Part shown: positions 7,221 through 15,829 of the stretch, in pieces
Layout: every line of letters starts with the position of its first letter
Position numbering within the stretch: the first letter of the stretch is position 1
Source of the DNA: Fibrobacter sp. UWR2
GTDB lineage: Bacteria > Fibrobacterota > Fibrobacteria > Fibrobacterales > Fibrobacteraceae
Length of the DNA stretch: 64,000 nt
Assembly: GCF_002210285.1 (NCBI RefSeq)
Contig: NZ_MWQE01000001.1
Span: 434,001 to 498,000, forward strand
Direction: 5' to 3'
Position numbers and translations under genes: made by a program
The notes under the pieces: model-generated
Told to the model about the DNA's origin: nothing
The model's input: only the letters and a program-made list of their open reading frames with translations
Databases searched by the model: none

Positions 7221-9451
7221 GGATCAACCTCGGTTGAGTCGGTGAGCGTCGAGTCGATGGGATTTTCGGGTATTATGCTTATGACGGAAACGGTATCGCA
7301 CCTTACGTTCGCGACGGTGCTGTCCGCGTTTATCACCTGTACAATCGGCGTGAACTCGCCCGTTTCGCTGAAGGCTCTCGTCGCTATGGTGGAGTCTTCC
7401 GCATCTTGCGTATAGTCTTCGTCCCAACTGTAGGTCAGGGGGGCTGCACCGTAGTCTTTACAGCCGGCGACGGTCCACTTGTATACGACCTCGTCGATTG
7501 CGCCTAGGTCGTTCGTATCGGAAACCAGTTCCGAAGTGCATTCGCAACCCAGAATCGGGCGCCCGCTTATAGAAAGGCCGGAACACGTCAGGGTAATCTC
7601 CGTATCCTTGCCTTCGTCTATGGTCAGTGACGCAGAGACTGTTCCCATTTCGGGGTAGGAGAACTTCGGTTCCATCTCGGTACTCTGTACAATGTTGCTG
7701 TCGCTATCCACGAAAGTCCACAGGTAGGTTCCTTCGGTGTAGTTCCCGATTCCGCGAATTTTCCATTGGGTAGAATCGAAACGTGTAATGTATCCGTTTG
7801 CCGGACCGCACGTAACAGGGCTCTTTACCGTACAGATTACATCGCCTTCGGTCGAAAGCGTGTAGGTGTGTCTGCCGGGAACATCCGGCTTGGGAATGGC
7901 GTATGAATTCTCGTTGTAGCCCCAATAGTAGCAAACAGGAATGTATTCTCCATCGTAATACGTCTCGCCCGAAGACGCGCATTTTACCGTGTAGTCTGCC
8001 GAATATCCGTAATCGCTCGTCAGGGCAATCGGAAGCTGGGTGACATAATTGGCATTTCTAAGATCACGCATCTCAATGATAAAATCGTCAGCGCCGGCTT
8101 TGTTGCCGTAATAGCGGTCTCCGAAAAAGACCTCGCAAGTGGCAGAAATATCCTGACGTTGCATTGCGTTGACGGTTGGGCAGGTCACGTCCATCATTTC
8201 GTCGTCGTTGTTGATCGCGGTCAGGACGGGCGCGTATTTCCCGTTATAGTCGATTATCGCCTGGAATGTGTCTCCGTTGAGAATGGTGGATTTCGTGCGG
8301 TTCGACAAGTACCATTCATAGACAAAGTCCGTGCCGCCTTCGCAATCCGAGACGTACCATGTTGCGGTGTCCGGGAATGCTGTGGAAACGCGTACAGATT
8401 TGATATCCGAGTTGCATTTGCAGTTCTTGATGGGGACTCCCGGGATTTTTACGCCGGAACAAACGATCACGTCGCTTTCCGAGGGGAGACCTTCGTTTAC
8501 GATCAATTGTGCCCGGTGGCTACCTCCGCCGTAATAGGTTACAGTCGGGGATACTTCGTCGCTGCTTGGCAGAGAGGCCTTTTCGCCGAAGATCCAGCCA
8601 AACGTGACCGGGGTGCCACCCATGTTGTAGAACACGTACGATACGGAATCGCCGCTTTCGATATTGCTCTTAGATGCGACGCAAACGCCGCGCACCTTCG
8701 TGCTGTCATTGATCGGGACAATGACGACAGTTTCGCTAGAACTGGAAGATGATGTAACGGGATCTTCTTTTCGGCTGGAAGAGGAAGACTGCTTTGGAGA
8801 AGATTCTCCTGTCCGATACCAGTTTCCGTCCTTACAGGTGTACGAGGCCAGCTTGGAAAGGACATACACGCTCTTGTCGTCGCTGCATGTGCCCAAGTCG
8901 GATACGGAGACAACCAGGTCCTGCTGCTTAAGCCACTTCCTGGAAGCGCAGGCATAAAGGTCATCTGCGACATAGGCTAGGTCGCCCTCGCGCTTTTCGG
9001 TGCAGCTTTTCAGCGAGTCTACGGAACTTGCCTTTGCCGTCACGATGGCGGCCACATAGCATTCCATGAATGCGGAATCCGAGAACGTCTTGCCGGAAGA
9101 CTTCTTCCAGGTTCCGGATTTACATTGGTAGGCTTCCTTTCCGGATTCCACATAGACAAATTCGCCTTCGGTATCGCCATTGCAGGCGCGGATGTTGCAG
9201 ACTCCGGCGGCAAAGCCGTCAACCTGCTCCCATACGTTGTCAAAGCATGTGTAGTAGGAGTCCTTTACCTTGACGAGCGTTCCGGAATTTTCGGAAGTGC
9301 ATTCCGGCAATTCGTTTACGGAGGCGTATTCCCCCTGTGCGCCGTGGTTATCCGGTGTATGGGATCCGGCGCTGGATGTATCGTCCCCGCACGCCGAAAA
9401 GAGCGGCAACAATGCTACCGTCGAAAGGAAAAGTGGATTCTGAATTCTCAT
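7217..9451 (-). CDS. Large repeat-containing lipoprotein (Cys/Trp repeats plus PKD-like modules)
   Basis: The start is set at the ATG beginning MRIQNPLFL, which gives a clean lipoprotein signal (LFSAC, Cys 21) and lies 5 nt behind a TATATTTG element. An in-frame start 36 nt upstream would spoil the signal. The mature part has four N-terminal repeats (about 48-75, 87-113, 145-172, 183-210) of the form C-x(5-8)-G-x-hydrophobic-Y/V-V ... Y-x-C-x(4)-W, a Ser linker (about 215-240), then several PKD-like beta modules carrying paired cysteines (NCKCNSD, GCECTSE). No enzyme motif is visible. It overlaps the CotH gene by 4 bp and may be its surface partner or substrate (inference). Confidence 0.8.
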   Translation of the reverse strand: MRIQNPLFLSTVALLPLFSACGDDTSSAGSHTPDNHGAQGEYASVNELPECTSENSGTLVKVKDSYYTCFDNVWEQVDGFAAGVCNIRACNGDTEGEFVYVESGKEAYQCKSGTWKKSSGKTFSDSAFMECYVAAIVTAKASSVDSLKSCTEKREGDLAYVADDLYACASRKWLKQQDLVVSVSDLGTCSDDKSVYVLSKLASYTCKDGNWYRTGESSPKQSSSSSRKEDPVTSSSSSSETVVIVPINDSTKVRGVCVASKSNIESGDSVSYVFYNMGGTPVTFGWIFGEKASLPSSDEVSPTVTYYGGGSHRAQLIVNEGLPSESDVIVCSGVKIPGVPIKNCKCNSDIKSVRVSTAFPDTATWYVSDCEGGTDFVYEWYLSNRTKSTILNGDTFQAIIDYNGKYAPVLTAINNDDEMMDVTCPTVNAMQRQDISATCEVFFGDRYYGNKAGADDFIIEMRDLRNANYVTQLPIALTSDYGYSADYTVKCASSGETYYDGEYIPVCYYWGYNENSYAIPKPDVPGRHTYTLSTEGDVICTVKSPVTCGPANGYITRFDSTQWKIRGIGNYTEGTYLWTFVDSDSNIVQSTEMEPKFSYPEMGTVSASLTIDEGKDTEITLTCSGLSISGRPILGCECTSELVSDTNDLGAIDEVVYKWTVAGCKDYGAAPLTYSWDEDYTQDAEDSTIATRAFSETGEFTPIVQVINADSTVANVRCDTVSVISIIPENPIDSTLTDSTEVDP

Positions 9452-9456
9452 GTAAA

Positions 9457-9464
9457 CAAATATA
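9457..9464 (-). promoter_or_regulatory. -7-like element TATATTTG, 5 nt before the lipoprotein ATG
   Basis: This is a full match to the Bacteroidetes -7 consensus TAnnTTTG. Only TTTAC separates it from the ATG and there is no Shine-Dalgarno, so the lipoprotein-CotH mRNA is probably leaderless. The element sits right after a GGCCG/CGGCC hairpin that ends the preceding operon. Confidence 0.6.
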
Positions 9465-9470
9465 CATAAA

Positions 9471-9497
9471 GAGGGCCGCCTGCGCAAGGTCCGGCCT
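9471..9497 (-). terminator. Probable terminator of the export operon
   Basis: On the minus strand GGCCG and CGGCC arms, with inner CCT/AGG pairs, form an imperfect stem followed by CTCTTTAT. It lies 19-45 bp after the stop of the small zinc-ribbon-like gene. It is a weak T-tract, so only moderately supported. Confidence 0.45.
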
Positions 9498-9515
9498 TCC
9501 TGTATTTCTGTATAA

Positions 9516-9800
9516 TCAGTCCCAGTTGATGCTTGGCGGAGGGTCCTTCAGGTCCTTGTTCTGCTTTGCGGCCTCGAACTTCTTCTGTAGGAGTTCGGCA
9601 CGGTTCTTCTGTGCTTCCTTCGCTGCGGCGAATTTCGCTTCTAGGTCGGAACTGCGGGTGCTCTGTTCTTTCAGGAAGTCGTCGAAAGACTTGACTTCCT
9701 TCTTGAATTCCTTGTGCGAAAGGACTTCGCCCGAATCGGCATCCACGACGATTTCGCCCTTGCACATGGGGCATTCGATGGTAAGAGTCCTTACTGCCAT
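9516..9800 (-). CDS. Small zinc-ribbon-like coiled-coil protein
   Basis: This 94-residue protein begins with CPMCKGEIVVDADSGEVL (residues 10-27), half of a zinc-ribbon knuckle with only one CxxC, followed by a charged, helical, Ala/Lys/Glu-rich region (about 30-85) and an SINWD end. AGGAGG precedes the ATG and overlaps the stop of the YugP-like gene, so it is the last gene of that operon. A longer open frame upstream runs antisense to nothing but through the YugP gene in another frame and was not used. I do not recognise a defined function; with one CxxC it may bind zinc only as a dimer. Confidence 0.75.
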   Translation of the reverse strand: MAVRTLTIECPMCKGEIVVDADSGEVLSHKEFKKEVKSFDDFLKEQSTRSSDLEAKFAAAKEAQKNRAELLQKKFEAAKQNKDLKDPPPSINWD

Positions 9801-9808
9801 AGAGCCTC

Positions 9809-10522
9809 CTAGTCCCTGCGCCCGCCGATAAGGCCCGCACGGTATGCCCAGTAGAGCAACTGCAGGATCGAACTGATGGCGGCTGCTACGTAGGTGAGGC
9901 CTGCGGCAAAGAGCACGCCCGAAACGGTATTGTATTCGCGGCCCTGCGCCACCACGTCCATGCGGGCGAGCGCCTTCTTTGCCCGGCTGGAGGCGTCGAA
10001 TTCCACCGGCACGGTAACCAGCGTGAAGATGGTAGTCGCGGCAAACAGCAGTACGCCGATAATGGCGACGGAGTAGCCGATCGCTTTCCCGAGGCTCATC
10101 AGCATGATTCCGATAATCACGAGCCAGGGCCCGAGACTGCTTCCGATGTTTGCGACCGGGACAATTGCCGACCGCAGCCACATCGGGAAATATCCCTGCG
10201 CATGCTGGATGGCATGGCCCACCTCGTGCGCGGCGACACCTGCGGCACTCGCGTTGCGCCCGTAGTAGACTTCCTTCGAAAGGTTGAGTGTCTTGTTCAG
10301 CGGGTTGTAGTGGTCCGAAAGGAATCCCTGGTGCATTAGCACCTTCACGTCGGTAATGCCTGCGTCCATGAGGATTGCCTTTGCCACGTCGGCGCCGGTA
10401 AGCCCGCTAGAGATGTTCACCTTCTGGCCCGCATTGAAGCGTGTCTTGACAAGCAGTGACACGCCACCCGAAAGGGCAATCGTCACTACGAGAATCATCA
10501 TGTATAAAGGGTCGAGATACAT
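9809..10522 (-). CDS. YugP-like neutral zinc metallopeptidase, membrane-bound
   Basis: The protein has 237 residues. An N-terminal membrane helix (about 8-26) is followed by a catalytic segment with HEVGH near residue 99, the HExxH zinc motif, then about three further membrane helices (about 125-155, 160-180, 205-230). Length and layout fit the YugP family of membrane zinc peptidases (PF04298); their substrates are not established. The gene sits 2 bp after an ABC-2 permease gene and shares its operon, with AGGAGA about 10 nt before the ATG. A role in quality control or processing of the export machinery next to it is possible (inference). Confidence 0.88.
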   Translation of the reverse strand: MYLDPLYMMILVVTIALSGGVSLLVKTRFNAGQKVNISSGLTGADVAKAILMDAGITDVKVLMHQGFLSDHYNPLNKTLNLSKEVYYGRNASAAGVAAHEVGHAIQHAQGYFPMWLRSAIVPVANIGSSLGPWLVIIGIMLMSLGKAIGYSVAIIGVLLFAATTIFTLVTVPVEFDASSRAKKALARMDVVAQGREYNTVSGVLFAAGLTYVAAAISSILQLLYWAYRAGLIGGRRD

Positions 10523-10524
10523 AG

Positions 10525-11706
10525 TTACATGTCTCCTATATCTATCTTCGCCTTGTCACGGGCACGGGTTAGCAACAGTCCAAGTATCAAATATACAACA
10601 GCCTGGATCGCAAGCTGGTAGAGTTTGGGCGCCACATCGTAGATATCGGCCCCCATCTGCTCTATCGAGAGCCACGCGGGTACGGCGAAGGTACTAGGTA
10701 GAATATACGAAATTGCGGTCATCCAGCGCGGCATCAGGTAGGCAGGCCAACTGAAGTTTGCAAGGAACAGCACCGGGATGGAGAGGTATAGGAATAACTG
10801 CATGCTCGATTCGCGACGCAAGAAGATCTGCGAGACAACCATGCCGAGGTTGATAACCGATGCGAGGAATACGATGGAGAAAACCACCATGGGCAGGAGT
10901 TCTCCGCGGCGCGGGAAATCGAAGATATTGTAGACGATGCAGTGATAGAACAGGATGAATGAGCAGTAGTGGACAAAGAAGGCGAGGGAGCGTCCGAAAT
11001 AGCGGTAGGCGACAGTCTCGTTCTCGACGGGACTGTCACGGAACTTTTTGCGGAATCGCCTGTGCGCGCGCGAGCCGCCCAGCACGCAGATGCCGATGAT
11101 GAGCGACTGCTGCAAGATGACTACGAGAACGCTCGGTACCACATAGTTGGCATAGCCGCCGGTACTGTTGTACAGGGTCTGTATGCTGATAGGGATCGGG
11201 TCACGCATGGCGATGGCCTTGGCCGAGGGCACCTTCTTGCCGAGCGCAATCTGCTTCACCTTGTTCGTGGCACCTACCGTCAGGGCGCAGGTGGAGAATG
11301 CCGTTCCGATGGCGCCATGGAACATCACGTAGGCACCGTGCGTAAAGATGTTCACGGTCACCTGGTGCTTGCCGCGGATATCCTTCTCCATGTTCTCGGG
11401 GATGACCATGAACCCGTAAATCTCGTCGCGGGCCATGGCGGCCTCGGCCTGCTGCATGTCGGGGTAGATGGACTTTACCTCGATCTGCTGGGCGGCAGAC
11501 GCCATACGCACCAGGTCGCGGGACATGGCCGTATTGTCGAGGTCGACAACCGCCACGGGCACCTTCGATACCGTCTGGTAGACGTACGGTACCGGGTAGT
11601 AGAACGCATAGATGAGCCCCGCCACCACAAGCAAGAGCACGGCGGCTGGGTCCGTGTATATGAGTTTCCATTCGGCAAAGGCGACTTTCCAGAGGCGCTT
11701 GATCAT
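10525..11706 (-). CDS. ABC-2 type permease, second of a pair
   Basis: This 393-residue inner-membrane protein has one N-terminal helix (about 20-40), a large periplasmic domain (about 45-185, VPVAVVDLDNTAMSRDLVR) and five C-terminal helices (about 190-385). That is the YhhJ/YhgE-like ABC-2 layout associated with HlyD-type adaptor proteins. It overlaps the preceding permease gene by 4 bp. No ABC ATPase gene is in this operon, so the ATP-hydrolysing partner would have to be encoded elsewhere. A drug, lipid or polymer exporter is likely; substrate unknown. Confidence 0.88.
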   Translation of the reverse strand: MIKRLWKVAFAEWKLIYTDPAAVLLLVVAGLIYAFYYPVPYVYQTVSKVPVAVVDLDNTAMSRDLVRMASAAQQIEVKSIYPDMQQAEAAMARDEIYGFMVIPENMEKDIRGKHQVTVNIFTHGAYVMFHGAIGTAFSTCALTVGATNKVKQIALGKKVPSAKAIAMRDPIPISIQTLYNSTGGYANYVVPSVLVVILQQSLIIGICVLGGSRAHRRFRKKFRDSPVENETVAYRYFGRSLAFFVHYCSFILFYHCIVYNIFDFPRRGELLPMVVFSIVFLASVINLGMVVSQIFLRRESSMQLFLYLSIPVLFLANFSWPAYLMPRWMTAISYILPSTFAVPAWLSIEQMGADIYDVAPKLYQLAIQAVVYLILGLLLTRARDKAKIDIGDM

Positions 11707-12872
11707 ATGCTTGCCTCCGCAAGTTTCCTGGCTTCTTCTTCGCGCCTGGTTTCACGACGTGTGAACTGCTTCCAGCGCATCGACATGAGGAACGCTCCGA
11801 GCAGGTTCCAGAACACGGCCATTCCGATGAGGATCTTCATGCTGTTCCACGCGGTCGCCATGTTCACGTCGCCCAGGAGCATGGTCGACTGGATTATGAG
11901 AACGTGGGTGAGGGGCAGGATAAATGCAAAACAGCGAACGGCAAAGGGCATGGCCATCACGGGGAATGTCTGGCCTGCAAATGCAAATGCGGGGCTTCCG
12001 ATAATGCCTGCAGCGCCGGTCGCCATGCGCATCACTCCGAATACGCCGACAAAAACGGTGCCGGCACCGGAGCATGCGAGAATCATGAACAGCTGGGCTG
12101 CTGCCGTCATGACGAATTCTTCGAAGGAGAGCGGTGCGAGAATCCTGTGGCAGTAGGCGTAGCAGCCGAGGGATTCGAGCCAGAGGATAATGTTCATCGG
12201 GAACACGCTAGCCACCCACAAGGTAAGGCGCGAGCCGCCCGCATAGCGGATCATCTCGGTCACGCGGTGGTCTCGAAGCGGGAACGAGGTCACGTACACC
12301 CCGACAATCATTGCCGCGAGGTGGAAAATTGCAGTCACGAGGCCGAACACGAGGAATCCCTGGTAATTGCTCTTGAGGTTCCCTACCGAATGGATTTGCA
12401 CCTTCACGGGGTCTTCCATCTGGGCGGTAAACAGTTCGCTCCCCGCGGCCGCGAGCACGGAGCGGATTTCCTTAGTCGCGAACATGTTGGTGAGGTAGTT
12501 CTGTCCGCTCGAATACACGGGAATAACGGGGGCTTCCAGGCGAAGTGCCCGGCGTTCCATTTCGTTCGGGAAAACGAGGAAGGCCTGGATGTCGCCACGG
12601 ACAACGGCATGCTCGCATTCGCCCATGTCGGAACAGATCATCTTGATGTTGAGTACGGGGCTTGAACGCAGTTTCGATTCAAGCCTGTCTGCAAGTTGGC
12701 CGTTGTCCTGCTTGACAATCCCTATGGGAACGTGCTGCACGATCTGCGAAGAGAACATCCCCATCGTAAACAGGGATACGCCGACAGGCAGGACCACGAG
12801 AATCATCCACAGCACGATATTGTGGCTGAGGTAGATTTTCCGGATGGTTTTTAGTAGGCCATTCAATATCAT
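11703..12872 (-). CDS. ABC-2 type permease, first of a pair
   Basis: This 389-residue permease has the same layout as its neighbour: an N-terminal helix (about 20-40), a periplasmic domain with VPIGIVKQDNGQLADRLESKL (about 48-190), then helices from about 200 to 360. The two are paralogous but diverged, as expected for a heterodimeric exporter core. It lies 12 bp after the HlyD gene. The C-terminus is a charged cytoplasmic tail (RRETRREEEARKLAE). It probably pairs with the next permease and docks to the HlyD-TolC conduit encoded upstream. Confidence 0.87.
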   Translation of the reverse strand: MILNGLLKTIRKIYLSHNIVLWMILVVLPVGVSLFTMGMFSSQIVQHVPIGIVKQDNGQLADRLESKLRSSPVLNIKMICSDMGECEHAVVRGDIQAFLVFPNEMERRALRLEAPVIPVYSSGQNYLTNMFATKEIRSVLAAAGSELFTAQMEDPVKVQIHSVGNLKSNYQGFLVFGLVTAIFHLAAMIVGVYVTSFPLRDHRVTEMIRYAGGSRLTLWVASVFPMNIILWLESLGCYAYCHRILAPLSFEEFVMTAAAQLFMILACSGAGTVFVGVFGVMRMATGAAGIIGSPAFAFAGQTFPVMAMPFAVRCFAFILPLTHVLIIQSTMLLGDVNMATAWNSMKILIGMAVFWNLLGAFLMSMRWKQFTRRETRREEEARKLAEASI

Positions 12873-12884
12873 GGCACAACCGGG

Positions 12885-13883
12885 CTACTTGATGGAGTCA
12901 GCCGAAAGGAGGACGCTCATACCGGGGCGGAGGTTCTCGACCTTTGTCGTCGGGCGGAGGCGCACTTCGAATGTCTTGAGGTCGAATCCGCCGCTTTCCT
13001 TGCTGCTGCGCCAGGTGGCGTAGTCGCCCACGGAGGCGATGTAGCTCACTTCCATCTCGATATCCTTGTCGAGCGCGGGTATGTGCATGGTGAACTTCTT
13101 GCCCTTCGATACATTCTTGAGCATGTCTTCGCGCAGGTGGAATACGGCCCAGGCATCGTCGAGGTCGGTCACCGCGATGACGGGCATGCCGGAACCGACG
13201 ACTTCGCCTTCTTCGGCAAGCTTCAGGGAGACTTCGCCGCTGATGGGGCTCCTGATCTTGGTTTCTTCAAGGTAGGCATCCACTTCGGCGGTGGCACCCT
13301 TCGCCTGCATTACGAGAGCGTTTGCTGCGGCCTTGTCTTCGCTGCGGGCGCCGGCCACGGCCTGGTTGTACTGTGCCTTCGCGGCGTCGGCAGCGGATTG
13401 GCTAGCCTTCATCTGGGTTTCGGCCTCGTCGCGCTTCTGGAGCGGGAGCACGCCTTCGTTAAAGAGCTTCTGCACACGGTCGTAAGTGTTTTTCGCGAGG
13501 GTAGCAGCATCTTGGGCGCGGTCGGCCATGGCCTTGAGCGCGGTAATGTCTTCGCTGCGGGCTCCGTTGCGGGCCTTGCTTGCCTGGGCGCGTGCGGCAC
13601 CGAGGGCGCCCTGGGCTTGCATCTTCTTGGCCTCGATTTCCGGGCTGGAGATGATTGCCACAATGGAATCCTTTGTCACCATGTCGCCCTCGTGCACGAA
13701 CAGGCGTTCGATGCGGCCGGGGACCTTCCCGGCCACGAGCACGCGCCGTGCTTCCATCTGGCCCTGCAAGAAGTTCTCGCGCGGGGCGGTTGCGAATTTC
13801 TGCAATTGGGCGATTCCCAAGACGACAAGTGCAATAAGCACCAGGACAATGATTACCTTACCGATAGCTTTCAGGACGTTCAT
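12885..13883 (-). CDS. HlyD-family periplasmic adaptor (membrane fusion protein)
   Basis: The 332-residue protein has an N-terminal membrane anchor (about 8-27), a split biotinyl-lipoyl domain (AGKVPGRIERLFVHEGDMV near 50-70 and IRSPISGEVSLKLAEEGEVV near 210-230), a long Ala-rich coiled-coil hairpin between them and a C-terminal beta-barrel region. It joins inner-membrane permeases to an outer-membrane TolC. GGAGG precedes the ATG, which overlaps the TolC stop by 4 bp, so the two are translationally coupled. It is one of two HlyD genes in this block. Confidence 0.92.
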   Translation of the reverse strand: MNVLKAIGKVIIVLVLIALVVLGIAQLQKFATAPRENFLQGQMEARRVLVAGKVPGRIERLFVHEGDMVTKDSIVAIISSPEIEAKKMQAQGALGAARAQASKARNGARSEDITALKAMADRAQDAATLAKNTYDRVQKLFNEGVLPLQKRDEAETQMKASQSAADAAKAQYNQAVAGARSEDKAAANALVMQAKGATAEVDAYLEETKIRSPISGEVSLKLAEEGEVVGSGMPVIAVTDLDDAWAVFHLREDMLKNVSKGKKFTMHIPALDKDIEMEVSYIASVGDYATWRSSKESGGFDLKTFEVRLRPTTKVENLRPGMSVLLSADSIK

Positions 13884-15682
13884 TTCTTGACCTCCGTATT
13901 TTCTTTTGCCGCTTCTTCTTTTGCAGGTGCTTCAGCATTCTGGGCCGGAGTCGTTCCGGCAGGTTCCTGCACGTTGGCTGTTGCTTCCGCTGGGCTAGTG
14001 GCCTGTTCGCCGTTGTCCTGGCTTGCCGCATTCTGGTCGGCTGCAGGCTGTGCCGCTGCAGCCGTATCGGCAGGAACTTCGGCCTGTGTCTCAGTTTCGT
14101 TCTTTTCGACCGGGCGTACCGCATTCAGCATGTTGCCGGCTTCTGCTACGTCACCCGAGGCTTCGAGGAGCCCGAGCCATGCGACGACAGCATCGAAATG
14201 CGCCTTGAGGTCGCCGACCTGCAGGCGGGCGAGGGCAAGTTCCGCATCCACCACGTCGAGGCCGGTGGCAAGTCCCGCTTCGTAGGCGCGGGTCTGGCTG
14301 CGGAGCGCCTCGTCGGCGAGTTCACGCGTCTTTCCGAGGCTTGCGAGGCGGCCTTTCGCATGTTCGAGTTCGCGCCAGCGCTTTTCGACGAGCAGGTTGA
14401 TGTTGTCGAGAGTCTGTTCTTCCTTGCTGGCGAGCGATCGTTCCATGGCCTTTGCGGAACTCACCTTCGCTCGGGATTCCGCACCGCCTAGGAAGGGAAG
14501 GTCCCACTGCGCTTTCGCGCCGACGGCCCATTCGGGCTCAAGGATAGTTAAATCTTTCGTGTAGAGTTCGCGGTAGCCGAACAGCGCGATAGTCGGGAAC
14601 CAGTCGGCGCGAGCGGCGCTTACAGCGTCGTGGCTGCGCTTACGTTCCGTGCGCAGCTGGCGCAGTCCTGGGTGCTTTTCGCGGGCGAGCTGCTTGAATT
14701 CTTCCATCGAACGGATCAGTTCGGGAGCCTCGACGGGAGTTGTCGCCGTAATGCTTGTGTCCGTACGGAGTAGGCTTGCGAGAGCCATGCGGGCAAGCGA
14801 CTGGTCGCGAAGGGCGTCTTCGTAGGCGTTTTGAGCCTCGGCGAGGGCCACTTCGGCGCGGAGGCGTTCTGCCTTGCTGATCTGGCCGCCCTCTTCGAGC
14901 TTCTTGGAACGTTCCAGGTGCCCTTCCAGGTTCTTCATTGTCGTTTCGCGCATCACGGTGAGTTCTTCGGCCAGGCGGAGCGTGAAGTACTTGGTCGCGA
15001 CATCCATCAGCACGGCGTTCTGCGCCATGTCGAATTCAGCCTTGCGGGCGTTCACGTTCTCCTTGGCGGCATCGTATGCCGAATAGATCTTGAGGCCGGT
15101 AAAGATGGGCCAGACCACGGTCACGCGCGCGTTGAAGAACACGTCGTCCTGCACCTTCATGCCGAAATCGGTGTCCTTGATTTTCTTGGATGCGGCTTCC
15201 CCGTATTCGCCTGCGGCTTTCTGGGCGAGGTCCCCGACATCCTTGCTGCCCATGACGCCGCTCCTGATTTCGTCGGCCTTCTGGTCGACCATGCTCTTGG
15301 CTGTCGCCTCGTCAAGGCCATAGGCGTTCATGGTCTGCTTCACGGCGTTATCGTAGGCTGTGGAGTACGCAATGTCGTATGCGGAAAGGTAGGCCTTGGA
15401 ATAGGCCGCTGCCCCCGCGATATCGCTAAGGGGTTCCTGCAGGCTGCTCAGGTCAATAATAATGGGGTCATTAATCTTGGTTACGCTGGCAGAAAGGGAT
15501 ATTTTCGGCATGAAACGGGAACGGGCTTCGGTCTTGCCGCTTTCGGCCATGTCCACTTTCGCCCTTTCTGCCTTAATCTGGGAGTTGTTGGATTTTGCCA
15601 TGTCAAGGGCTTCCTGCAGCGTAAGCGGGGAGGCCATTGCCAAAGCGCCCAACGAAACAATGTAAAGTAAGCACTTTTTCAT
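13880..15682 (-). CDS. TolC-family outer-membrane efflux protein with long C-terminal tail
   Basis: The start is set at MKKCLLYIVS, which opens a normal signal peptide (cleavage near MASPLTLQEALDMAKS). Two outer-membrane-factor repeats follow, with the usual TLQEAL opening and AKMALASLLR-like coiled coils. An insertion near residues 70-150 is rich in Ala and Tyr. The last 65 or so residues form an Ala/Glu/Pro/Gln-rich tail not found in typical TolC. First gene of the TolC-HlyD-permease-permease-YugP-zinc-ribbon operon. It forms the outer-membrane channel of the exporter. A TAnnTT-like element lies just before the ATG. Confidence 0.9.
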   Translation of the reverse strand: MKKCLLYIVSLGALAMASPLTLQEALDMAKSNNSQIKAERAKVDMAESGKTEARSRFMPKISLSASVTKINDPIIIDLSSLQEPLSDIAGAAAYSKAYLSAYDIAYSTAYDNAVKQTMNAYGLDEATAKSMVDQKADEIRSGVMGSKDVGDLAQKAAGEYGEAASKKIKDTDFGMKVQDDVFFNARVTVVWPIFTGLKIYSAYDAAKENVNARKAEFDMAQNAVLMDVATKYFTLRLAEELTVMRETTMKNLEGHLERSKKLEEGGQISKAERLRAEVALAEAQNAYEDALRDQSLARMALASLLRTDTSITATTPVEAPELIRSMEEFKQLAREKHPGLRQLRTERKRSHDAVSAARADWFPTIALFGYRELYTKDLTILEPEWAVGAKAQWDLPFLGGAESRAKVSSAKAMERSLASKEEQTLDNINLLVEKRWRELEHAKGRLASLGKTRELADEALRSQTRAYEAGLATGLDVVDAELALARLQVGDLKAHFDAVVAWLGLLEASGDVAEAGNMLNAVRPVEKNETETQAEVPADTAAAAQPAADQNAASQDNGEQATSPAEATANVQEPAGTTPAQNAEAPAKEEAAKENTEVKK

Positions 15683-15772
15683 AGCAAGAATAAGATACAT
15701 ATTTTGTAAAGTTTAGGCAACTCCGTTCGTCGGCTATTTGTGCAATACATCCGACGCCCAGTATACAAGAAA

Positions 15773-15797
15773 GGAACCCGCTTCCTTTGCGGGTTCC
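15773..15797 (-). terminator. Terminator of the DUF4956-to-lamin-tail operon
   Basis: A 9-bp perfect stem (GGAACCCGC / GCGGGTTCC) with a 7-nt loop is followed on the minus strand by TTTCTTGT. It lies 33-57 bp after the lamin-tail gene stop. Confidence 0.85.
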
Positions 15798-15829
15798 TTG
15801 CAATGCTACCAAATGATTACGGCTTCGGA

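Noticed and set aside
9801-10181. A longer N-terminus for the zinc-ribbon-like protein
   Set aside because: It would overlap the YugP-like gene in another frame; the internal ATG has AGGAGG and begins a sensible protein.
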